Shown piece after piece: positions 1-5,904 of a DNA stretch of 7,175 nt. The stretch's first letter is position 1. Each line of letters opens with the position of its first letter. Origin of the DNA: Kiloniellales bacterium (GTDB taxonomy: Bacteria > Pseudomonadota > Alphaproteobacteria > Kiloniellales > JAKSBE01); contig JASJAL010000404.1 of the NCBI GenBank assembly GCA_030067055.1, positions 1 to 7,175 on the forward strand, written 5' to 3'. The notes under the pieces are model-generated. The model did not search any database. It saw nothing but the letters and a program-made list of their open reading frames with translations, and was not told the DNA's origin. Made by a program: the position numbers and the translations under genes.

Positions 1-252
1 GGCAAGCGCGCGGGGCCGACGCTCTACGGGCTCTTCGGGCGGCGCGCCGGCACGGTCGCGGGGTACAAGTACTCCAAAGCCCTGACCGGCAGCGACCTGG
101 TCTGGACCGAGGAGACCGTCGACGCGCTCTTCGCCCAGGGACCGCACGTCTTCACGCCGGGCTCCAAGATGCCGTTGCAGCAGATGCCCAAGGCCGAGGA
201 CCGGGCGGAACTGATCGCCTACTTGAAACGCATCACCGCACCGGCCAAGTGA
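1..252 (+). CDS. Class I cytochrome c, C-terminal part (5' truncated by window edge)
   Basis: The frame is open from base 1 and ends at TGA 250-252, giving the last 83 residues. The N-terminus, including any signal peptide and the CxxCH haem site, lies outside the window. What is visible matches the back half of small class I cytochromes c of the mitochondrial or c2 type. There is a GPTLYGLFGRRAG segment (residues 5-17), then GYKYSKAL (21-28), a tryptophan at 35, and PGSKMP (53-58), whose Met57 would be the distal haem-iron ligand. A closing helix ELIAYLKR (70-77) follows. Such proteins carry electrons in the periplasm or at the membrane. The family call is well supported by motif order, but the specific partner cannot be told. 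It is transcribed toward the next small gene, 80 bases downstream, and away from nothing visible upstream. Confidence 0.87.
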   Translation, partial: GKRAGPTLYGLFGRRAGTVAGYKYSKALTGSDLVWTEETVDALFAQGPHVFTPGSKMPLQQMPKAEDRAELIAYLKRITAPAK

Positions 253-264
253 TGAGGCGCGGGA

Positions 265-295
265 ATGCCGGTCGCCGTCACTGCGTGGCCGGCAT
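265..295. repeat. Inverted repeat between cytochrome c and small membrane protein genes
   Basis: ATGCCGG at 265-271 is matched by its perfect complement CCGGCAT at 289-295. The 17-base interior contains a further CAC-TGC-GTG mini-hairpin (279-287). It begins 13 bases after the cytochrome c stop codon, where a terminator would be expected. There is no T-tract on the + strand side, so a standard intrinsic terminator is not supported. It may be an attenuating or RNA-stabilising hairpin, or chance in GC-rich DNA. Confidence 0.35.
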
Positions 296-332
296 AACCT
301 GATCGAAAGTTCAGAAAAGGGGAAACGACAGA

Positions 333-461
333 ATGAAGGCTTTCATTGCCGGAACCGCGGCGGCGATCCTGATCTCCGTGATCGCGGGCGTGGTCATGAA
401 CGTCGCCGGCCCGACCTCGGCCACCAAGTTCTCGACCGACGCGGTCCGCCTGTCCGACTAG
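333..461 (+). CDS. Small single-pass membrane or exported protein, 42 aa, unknown function
   Basis: ATG 333 to TAG 459-461 encodes 42 residues. A purine-rich ribosome-binding site, AGGGG at 318-322, lies 10 bases before the start. The protein opens with MKAFIAGTAAAILISVIAGV, a lysine followed by about 20 hydrophobic residues. This fits either an uncleaved N-terminal anchor or a signal peptide. It ends in a short polar tail with FSTDAVRLSD. I recall similar tiny proteins (hydrophobic N-terminus, short FST...VRL tail) in alphaproteobacteria, but I cannot name a function. The 80-base gap to the cytochrome c gene would allow co-transcription. Its stop codon shares CTAG with that of the convergent transporter gene. 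The start site, ribosome-binding site and hydrophobic pattern together argue that it is real despite its size. Confidence 0.68.
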   Translation: MKAFIAGTAAAILISVIAGVVMNVAGPTSATKFSTDAVRLSD

Positions 462-468
462 CCCGACA
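451..468. other. Imperfect palindrome centred on a shared stop-codon CTAG
   Basis: The 18 bases at 451-468 are an imperfect palindrome with seven of nine symmetric pairs matching. It is centred on CTAG 458-461. On the + strand TAG 459-461 ends the 42-residue protein. On the minus strand the complement of 458-460 is TAG and ends the transporter. The two convergent genes therefore overlap by four bases and leave no room for a separate terminator. Any regulatory role is inference. Confidence 0.45.
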
Positions 469-1840
469 CCTTGCCAGCCTCGGGCCGCCGACGCCGCGCT
501 GCTTGGCCGGAGACCAGGCGGACTTTCCGCGGCGCTGCCTGCCAGATCGCAAGGCTGGAGACGAGGCAGAGCCCGGCGGCCAGCCAGAAGGCCAGGACGT
601 AGTCGCCCTGGCCGTCGTAGAGCAGACCGCTGACCCAGGGGCCGGCCGCGGCGCCCAGGGTGCCGCCGGTGCTGATCACGCCGAAGACCGCGCCGAAGTT
701 GCGGCCCTGGAACAGCTCCACCGAGATCGCCGCGTACAGCGGCGCGATGCCGTAGCCGAGCAGACCCTGGCAGGCGACCATGAGGTAGAGCAGGCCGTCC
801 TGGGGATAGCTCCGCAGGGCCAGCAGCAGCAGGTAGCAGAGCCCGAAGCCGAGGCAGGCCAGGCTCCAGGCCCACTCCCGCCCGATCCGGTCCGAGAGAT
901 AGCCGAGGCCGACCTGGCCGCCGATCCCAAGCAGGCCGACCAGGCCGAGCGCGACGGCGGCCTGCTCGGCGGGGAATCCGACGTCCAGGAGGTAGCGGGT
1001 CTGGTGGACCTGGACCGCGTACCAACCCCAGAGCCCGCTGCCCAGGCCGAGCAGCAGCCACCAGAAGCGCGGCTGCCGGAGCGCCCGGGCCATGGTCCAT
1101 TCGGTCTCGGCCCAGGCGGCGTCGACGACGTTCTCGTCGGCAATACCGCCGGACTGACCGTCCGGCTCGACCGCGGCATCGCCGTCCGGGCGCAGGCCGA
1201 GGTCGGCGGGGCGGTGGCGCTGCAGCAGCAGGTTCAGGGGCACGACCAAAACCAGCAGCAGCAGCGCCAGGGCCCAGCAGGCCTGGCGCCAGCCCTCGCC
1301 GTCGATGATCGCCTGCAGCCAGGGAAAAAGCAGCAGCGCCCCGATCCCGACGCCCGAGTAGGCGATCCCGACCGCCAGGCCGCGCCGGCGGGTGAACCAA
1401 CCGGGCAGGAAGGCGCCGTGGCCGATGAAGGCGATCGCGATGCCGAAGCCCACCACCAGCAGACCCAGGGTCAGGTAGAAGTGCCAGGGCGCCGTGGCCA
1501 GGGTGGCGAGGATCAGGCCGGCGGCGACGATCACCGCCCCCAGGGGCATGACCACCCGCGGTCCCCAGCGGTCCATCGCGGTGCCGATGAAGGGCGCGAG
1601 GAGGGCCGAGGAGAAGAAGCCGACCGAGAAGGCGGCCGCCGTGGTCCCCCGGCTCCAGCCGAACTCGTCGAGGATCGGCGGAAACAGCAGGGAGAAGGAG
1701 GTCCGCACGCTGACGCTGACGCCCAGGGTGACGAAGGCGACGGCGACCACGACCCAGCCGTAGAAGAAGGGCAGGCGGGTCGCGAAGGATCCGACGGGAC
1801 TGGCAGAGGCGGAAGGCGGTGCGGGCTCGGGCGCAGGCAT
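458..1840 (-). CDS. MFS transporter, oxalate/formate antiporter or monocarboxylate transporter-like
   Basis: From ATG 1840 the protein has 460 residues, normal for a 12-helix major facilitator of the inner membrane. A proline/serine-rich cytoplasmic tail (1-22) precedes the first helix, which begins FFYGWVVVAVAF (25-36). FPPILDEFGWSRG (53-65) and the MFS motif A GTAMDRWGPRVV (86-97) follow. A polar central loop runs from about 208 to 255. The second-half motif A copy is GYLSDRIGRE (313-322). FFYGW and EFGWSRG are typical of oxalate/formate antiporter and monocarboxylate-porter-like MFS proteins. The substrate is not readable from sequence; a small carboxylate is suggested by the formate dehydrogenase upstream. 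The frame stays open to a TTG at 1882-1880 (474 residues), which has AAGGGG nine bases before it. I preferred ATG 1840, preceded by AGGGAAAGG, but the start is uncertain. The gene lies about 100 bases after the ankyrin gene on the same strand. Confidence 0.88.
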   Translation of the reverse strand: MPAPEPAPPSASASPVGSFATRLPFFYGWVVVAVAFVTLGVSVSVRTSFSLLFPPILDEFGWSRGTTAAAFSVGFFSSALLAPFIGTAMDRWGPRVVMPLGAVIVAAGLILATLATAPWHFYLTLGLLVVGFGIAIAFIGHGAFLPGWFTRRRGLAVGIAYSGVGIGALLLFPWLQAIIDGEGWRQACWALALLLLVLVVPLNLLLQRHRPADLGLRPDGDAAVEPDGQSGGIADENVVDAAWAETEWTMARALRQPRFWWLLLGLGSGLWGWYAVQVHQTRYLLDVGFPAEQAAVALGLVGLLGIGGQVGLGYLSDRIGREWAWSLACLGFGLCYLLLLALRSYPQDGLLYLMVACQGLLGYGIAPLYAAISVELFQGRNFGAVFGVISTGGTLGAAAGPWVSGLLYDGQGDYVLAFWLAAGLCLVSSLAIWQAAPRKVRLVSGQAARRRRPEAGKVSG

Positions 1841-1874
1841 CCTTTCCCTATCGCCCGGTAGGGGCGGCCGGACA

Positions 1875-1914
1875 AGCGACAATCGCTCACGCCCCTTCTT
1901 GAAGGCCGCTCAAG
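1875..1914. repeat. Two small inverted repeats between ankyrin and transporter genes
   Basis: In the gap between the ankyrin stop (1943) and the transporter start, AGCGA 1875-1879 pairs with TCGCT 1883-1887 around a CAA loop. CTTGA 1898-1902 pairs with TCAAG 1910-1914 around seven bases. Neither is followed by a T-tract on the minus strand, so neither is a convincing terminator. The first hairpin has the alternative TTG start codon in its loop. Both could be operator half-sites or chance. Confidence 0.25.
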
Positions 1915-1942
1915 TCGCGATGTCGGAATGGCTGGGGGCGGC

Positions 1943-3139
1943 CTACTCCGTCGCGCCGGCGGCGCGGAGCAGGGCCATGGTCTCGTCGTCGCCGATCATC
2001 CGCGCGGCCTCCAGGGCGGTCCAGCCGTCTTTGGCGACGATGTCGACCCGGGCACCGCGGGCGAGCAGCAGGCGGACCAGGTCGAGCTGCCCCCGGTTGG
2101 CGGCCAGCATCAGCGCGCTGTTGCCCTTGGCGGCGTCGACGCCGTCGGGATCGGCGCCCTTGGCGAGCAGGGCCGCGACTGCGCCGCCGGCGCCGCCCTG
2201 GACCGCGCGCTGGAGCGGCGGCAGGCCGTCGCGCGACGGCCGGTTGGGATCCGCGCCGGCCTCGAGCAGGGCGATCACGGTGTCGACCTGGCGGCCGGCC
2301 GCCGCCTCGCCCAGGGCCGTATCGCCGCGCGCGGCCCGAGCTTCCAGGTCGGCGCCGGCCTCGATCAGCTCTGTCACCAGGTCCGTGTGGCCATCCTGCG
2401 CGGCGAGGATCAGGGCGGTGTAGCCCTCGGCCTGGGCGGCCGCAACGTCGGCGCCGGCTTCGAGCAGGAGCTGCAGCGCCGCCGTGTTGCCCCGGCCAGC
2501 GGCGGCCAGCAGGGCGGTCATGCCGTCCTCGGCCCGGGCGTCGACGGCCGCGCCCCGGGTCAGCAGCTCGGCCAGGACCGAGAGCCGGAGCGGGTCGAAG
2601 GCGGCGGTCATCAACGCCGTATTGCCGTCCTTGCTGTCGCGGACCTCGATGTCGGCCCCGGCCTCGAGCAGGGCGACGACGCCGCCCCGCTTGGCGCCGC
2701 GCACCGCCATCAAGAGCGGGGTGTTGCCGAAGCGCGCCTCGCGCGCCTCGAGCCCGGCCCCGGCAGAGACCAGAGCCTCGATGATCTCGACGTGGCCCTT
2801 GCTCGCGGCGTGGTGCAGCGGGGTCAGGCCGCTCTCGGTGGCGGCCGAGGGATCGGCCGACTTGTCCAGCAGGAATGCGAGGACCGCCCGGCTGTCGTTC
2901 CAGGCTGCCACGTGCAGCGGCGTGTTGCCCTCCGGCCCGCGAACCTGGAGGGCGGCGCCCCGCTCCAGGGCGAAGCCGGCGAGCTCCACGTCGTCCTCGG
3001 CCGCGGCCTGCAGCAGGGCTCGGTCGGGGACCGGGAGCTCCTGGGCTTGGAGGACCGATGCGACGGCGCAGAGGAAGAGGGCGACGAGGCAGGCCCGGAG
3101 CCAGCCCGGGCCCGGACCGCCATCGCCGGCCGGCGTCAC
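1943..3139 (-). CDS. Exported ankyrin-repeat protein coupled to formate dehydrogenase
   Basis: From GTG 3139-3137 the product has 398 residues. The start overlaps the fdh1A stop as GTGA, and no ATG is available in this frame before the repeats, so GTG is the best start. Residues 13-33 form a hydrophobic stretch after an arginine, ending LQAQE, which looks like a Sec signal peptide with cleavage near residue 32. No convincing lipobox is seen. The remainder, from about 37 to 398, is about eleven ankyrin repeats of 32-35 residues with recognisable cores such as GNTPLHVAA (71-79), GLTPLHHAA (104-112), GYTALILAA (239-247) and GNSALMLAA (339-347). Many end LLEAGAD or a variant. Ankyrin repeats are protein-binding scaffolds with no catalytic residues. 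No other domain is visible. Its position suggests a role linked to formate metabolism, but the predicted export places it in the periplasm, away from a cytoplasmic enzyme. The specific partner is unknown. Confidence 0.9.
   Translation of the reverse strand: MTPAGDGGPGPGWLRACLVALFLCAVASVLQAQELPVPDRALLQAAAEDDVELAGFALERGAALQVRGPEGNTPLHVAAWNDSRAVLAFLLDKSADPSAATESGLTPLHHAASKGHVEIIEALVSAGAGLEAREARFGNTPLLMAVRGAKRGGVVALLEAGADIEVRDSKDGNTALMTAAFDPLRLSVLAELLTRGAAVDARAEDGMTALLAAAGRGNTAALQLLLEAGADVAAAQAEGYTALILAAQDGHTDLVTELIEAGADLEARAARGDTALGEAAAGRQVDTVIALLEAGADPNRPSRDGLPPLQRAVQGGAGGAVAALLAKGADPDGVDAAKGNSALMLAANRGQLDLVRLLLARGARVDIVAKDGWTALEAARMIGDDETMALLRAAGATE
2256..2676. repeat. 19-base direct repeat within ankyrin coding region (copies 2256-2274 and 2658-2676)
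   Basis: An identical 19-base word beginning CCGGCCTCGAGC occurs at 2256-2274 and 2658-2676, about 400 bases apart. On the minus strand it encodes the ALLEAG portion of two separate ankyrin repeats (residues around 290-295 and 156-161 of the protein). Identity at the codon level is consistent with internal repeat duplication, although strong codon bias in GC-rich DNA could also produce it. Confidence 0.6.
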
Positions 3140-5904
3140 TCGGCGGCGACCGCCGAGGACAGCGCTTCGACCTTGGCGGCACAGAACTTGAACTCGGGGA
3201 TCTTGCCGATCGGGTCGAGCTGCGGGTTGGTCAGCAGGTTGGCCGCCGCCTCCGCGAAGCAGAAGGGGATGAAGACCATGCCCGCCGGCACGTTGCGGTC
3301 CTGCCGGACCTTGAGCTCGATGCTGCCGCGCCGGGTCTCGACCCGGACCATGGCGCCCGGCGCGCTGCCCAGGCGGCTGACCTCCTTGGGGTTGAGCACC
3401 GCCACGGCCTCGGGCTCGAGGTCGTCCAGCACGGTGGCGCGGCGGGTCATGGCGCCGGTGTGCCAGTGCTCCAGCATGCGCCCGGTGGTCAGCACCATGG
3501 GATAGGTCTCGTCCGGCAGCTCGTCCGGCGGCACCACGTCGGCCGGCACGATCTTGCCGCGGCCGCTGGCAGTCGGGAAGCCGTCGCCGAAGATGATGTT
3601 GTTGCCCGGCCGGTCCGGCGCGTCGCAGGGATAGGTAACGCAGTCCTCGCGCTGCAGCCGCTCCCAGGTGATGTTGTTGAGCGAGGGCATGACCTGGGCC
3701 ATCTCGGCGAAGACGTCGGCGGGGCCTTCGTAGGACCAGTCCAGGCCGATGCGCCGGGCGAGCTCCTGGACGATCCACCAGTCCTGCCTCGCGTCGCCCG
3801 GCGGCGGCACCACCTGGCGAGCCATCTGGACCTGACGGTTGGTGTTGGTGAAGGTGCCGTCCTTCTCGGCGTGGGCGCTGGCCGGCAGGACCACGTCGGC
3901 GTGCCAGGCGGTCTCGGTCAGGAACAGCTCCTGCACCACCAGGTGCTCGAGCTTGGCGAGGGCGGCGCGGGCGTGGGCCTGGTCCGGGTCCGACATGGCC
4001 GGGTTTTCGCCCAGGATATACATGCCCTTGATCTCGTCGGCGAGGATCGCGTTGACGATCTCGACCACGGTGAGGCCGCGCTTGGGGTCCAACTCCTGGC
4101 CCCAGAACTCCTCCATGGCGCTGCGAATGCTGTCGTCCTCGACCGAGCGGTAGTCGGGAAAGACCATCGGGATCAGGCCGGCGTCCGAGGCGCCCTGCAC
4201 GTTGTTCTGACCACGCAGGGGATGCAGGCCGCTGCCCGGCCGGCCGACCTGGCCGGTGGTCAGCGCCAGGCTGATCAGGCAGCGCGCGTTGTCGGTGCCG
4301 TGGACGTGCTGCGAGATGCCCATGCCCCAGAAGATGATGGACGCGCGCGCCGTGGCATAGGTCCGGGCGACCTCGCGGATGGTCGCGGCCGGAATGCCGC
4401 AAATCTCTTCCATCTCCTCGGGCGGGAAGGCCTTGATGCGCGCCTTCAGCTCCTCGAAGCCCTCGGTGTGGGCCTGGACGTACTGCAGATCGTAGAGCTC
4501 CTCCTCGACGATGGTGTGAAGCATGGCGTTGAGCAGGGCGACGTCGCTGCCCGGCTTGAACTGCAGCATGTGGGTGGCGTAGCGGGCCAGGCCGTGGCCC
4601 TGCGGGTCCATGACGATCAGCTTGGCGCCGGCCTTGGCGGCCTGCTTCAGGTAGGTCGCGGCGACCGGATGGTTCTGCGCCGGCCGGGCGCCGATGACGA
4701 TGATTACCTCGGCGTCGGCGGCGTCGGTGAAGGCGCAGGTGACCGCGCCGGAGCCGATGCCCTCCATCAGCGCGGCGACCGAGGAGGCGTGGCAGAGCCG
4801 GGTGCAGTGGTCGACGTTGTTGGTGCCGAAACCGGTGCGGACCAGCTTTTGGAAGATGTAGGCCTCCTCGTTGGAGCCCTTGGCCGAGCCGAAGCCGGCC
4901 AGGCCGGAGGGCCCGTCACGATCGCGGATCTTCTTCAGGCCGGCCGCCGCGGCGTCCAGCGCCTCTTCCCAGGTCGCCTCGCGGAAGTGGGTCCAGGGAT
5001 TGGCCGGATCGATCTCGATCATGGCCTCCTTGGGTGCGTCCTCTCGGCGAATCAGGGGTTTTGTCAGGCGGTGCGGGTGCTGGATGTAGTCGAAGCCGAA
5101 GCGGCCCTTGACGCAGAGCCGGTTCTCGTTGGCCGGGCCCTCGCGGCCGTCGACGTAGAGCACCTGGTTGTCCTTGACGTGCACCGTCGTCTGGCAGCCG
5201 ACGCCGCAGTAGGGGCAGAGGGTGCCGACGTCGCGGTCCTCGAACCCGGTGCGCACGCCGTCTTCGTCCAGTAGGTTGGCCTCCATCAGGGCGCCGGTCG
5301 GGCAGGCCTGGACGCACTCGCCGCAGGCGACGCAGGTGCTGTCGCCCATGGGCTGGTCGAAGTCGAAGACCACCTTGGCGCCGTGACCCCGGTAGGCCAT
5401 GCCGATCACGTCGTTGACCTGGACCTCGCGGCAGGCGCGGACGCAGAGGTTGCAGTGGATGCAGGCGTCCAGGTTGACCGCGATGGCGCTGTGGCTGCTG
5501 TCTGACGCAATCGAGGTTCGTTCCGGAAAGCGGCTGGTCGCGACACCCAGGCGGTCGGCCCAGTCCCAGAATCGCGACTGCGGGTCGTGGGCTGCGGCGC
5601 GCTCCGGCTGGTCGGCCATCAGCAGCTCGAAGACCATCTCGCGGGACTTCCTGGCGCGCTCCGAGGCGGTCTTGACGACCATGCCTTCGCTGGGCTTGCG
5701 GATGCAGGAGGCGGCCAGGACCCGTTCGCCCTCGATCTCGACCATGCAGGCGCGGCAGTTGCCGTCGGCGCGATAGCCGGGCTCGGGCAGGTAGCAGAGG
5801 TGCGGGATCTCGACACCCTCGCGCTCGGCGACCTGCCAGATGGTCTCGTCGGGCGCCGCGGTGACGTCCTTGCCGTTGAGGGAAAAGGTGATCGCATCGC
5901 TCAT
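3136..5904 (-). CDS. fdh1A: NAD-dependent formate dehydrogenase, alpha (catalytic) subunit, FDH1/FdsA type
   Basis: This 922-residue cytoplasmic subunit (also called FdsA or FdhF in related systems) oxidises formate to CO2 at a bis-pterin-guanine-dinucleotide Mo or W centre. The N-terminal [2Fe-2S] domain has Cys37, 50, 53 and 67. Two ferredoxin-type [4Fe-4S] motifs follow (Cys148/151/154/158 and Cys191/194/197/201). The proximal [4Fe-4S] motif is Cys230/233/237/264, with Lys266 in CVKGR. The metal ligand is Cys371 in TRLCHASS, next to the conserved His372, so this is not a selenoprotein and no in-frame TGA is read through. HPLRGQNNVQG (561-571) carries the active-site arginine Arg564. The C-terminal pterin-binding domain starts near 800 (LTTGRMLEHWHTG). 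The start ATG 5904 overlaps the fdh1B stop as ATGA and has GGAGG seven bases upstream. The sequence does not reveal whether Mo or W is used; Methylobacterium FDH1 uses W and Rhodobacter FdsA uses Mo. Confidence 0.97.
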   Translation of the reverse strand: MSDAITFSLNGKDVTAAPDETIWQVAEREGVEIPHLCYLPEPGYRADGNCRACMVEIEGERVLAASCIRKPSEGMVVKTASERARKSREMVFELLMADQPERAAAHDPQSRFWDWADRLGVATSRFPERTSIASDSSHSAIAVNLDACIHCNLCVRACREVQVNDVIGMAYRGHGAKVVFDFDQPMGDSTCVACGECVQACPTGALMEANLLDEDGVRTGFEDRDVGTLCPYCGVGCQTTVHVKDNQVLYVDGREGPANENRLCVKGRFGFDYIQHPHRLTKPLIRREDAPKEAMIEIDPANPWTHFREATWEEALDAAAAGLKKIRDRDGPSGLAGFGSAKGSNEEAYIFQKLVRTGFGTNNVDHCTRLCHASSVAALMEGIGSGAVTCAFTDAADAEVIIVIGARPAQNHPVAATYLKQAAKAGAKLIVMDPQGHGLARYATHMLQFKPGSDVALLNAMLHTIVEEELYDLQYVQAHTEGFEELKARIKAFPPEEMEEICGIPAATIREVARTYATARASIIFWGMGISQHVHGTDNARCLISLALTTGQVGRPGSGLHPLRGQNNVQGASDAGLIPMVFPDYRSVEDDSIRSAMEEFWGQELDPKRGLTVVEIVNAILADEIKGMYILGENPAMSDPDQAHARAALAKLEHLVVQELFLTETAWHADVVLPASAHAEKDGTFTNTNRQVQMARQVVPPPGDARQDWWIVQELARRIGLDWSYEGPADVFAEMAQVMPSLNNITWERLQREDCVTYPCDAPDRPGNNIIFGDGFPTASGRGKIVPADVVPPDELPDETYPMVLTTGRMLEHWHTGAMTRRATVLDDLEPEAVAVLNPKEVSRLGSAPGAMVRVETRRGSIELKVRQDRNVPAGMVFIPFCFAEAAANLLTNPQLDPIGKIPEFKFCAAKVEALSSAVAAE

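Noticed and set aside
503..1861. Open + strand frame of 452 codons opposite the transporter
   Set aside because: It is antisense to a clear 12-helix MFS protein. Its product is a low-complexity Gln/Ala/Gly/Asp-rich string with no recognisable domain, a usual by-product of GC-rich codon bias.
1852..1866. CGCCC/GGGCG hairpin as a terminator after the ankyrin gene
   Set aside because: It has only a 5-bp stem in GC-rich DNA and no T-tract, and it lies directly before the transporter ribosome-binding site.
1928..3505. Open + strand frame of 525 codons opposite the ankyrin gene and the end of fdh1A
   Set aside because: It runs across two real genes on the other strand and has no domain. Its apparent repeats are only the mirror of the ankyrin repeats.
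3140..4402. Upstream extension of the ankyrin reading frame through fdh1A to an ATG at 4402
   Set aside because: The frame is open only because of GC-rich composition. The extension overlaps fdh1A in another frame and is low complexity. The GTG at 3139 followed by a signal peptide is a much better start.
4792..4794. Possible selenocysteine codon at the formate dehydrogenase active site
   Set aside because: The ligand position in TRLCHASS reads as a cysteine codon, so no selenocysteine insertion is needed.
2875..5274. Open + strand frame of 799 codons opposite fdh1A
   Set aside because: The opposite strand encodes a full set of cofactor-binding motifs. This frame shows only His/Asp/Gly/Leu-rich composition and no family signature.
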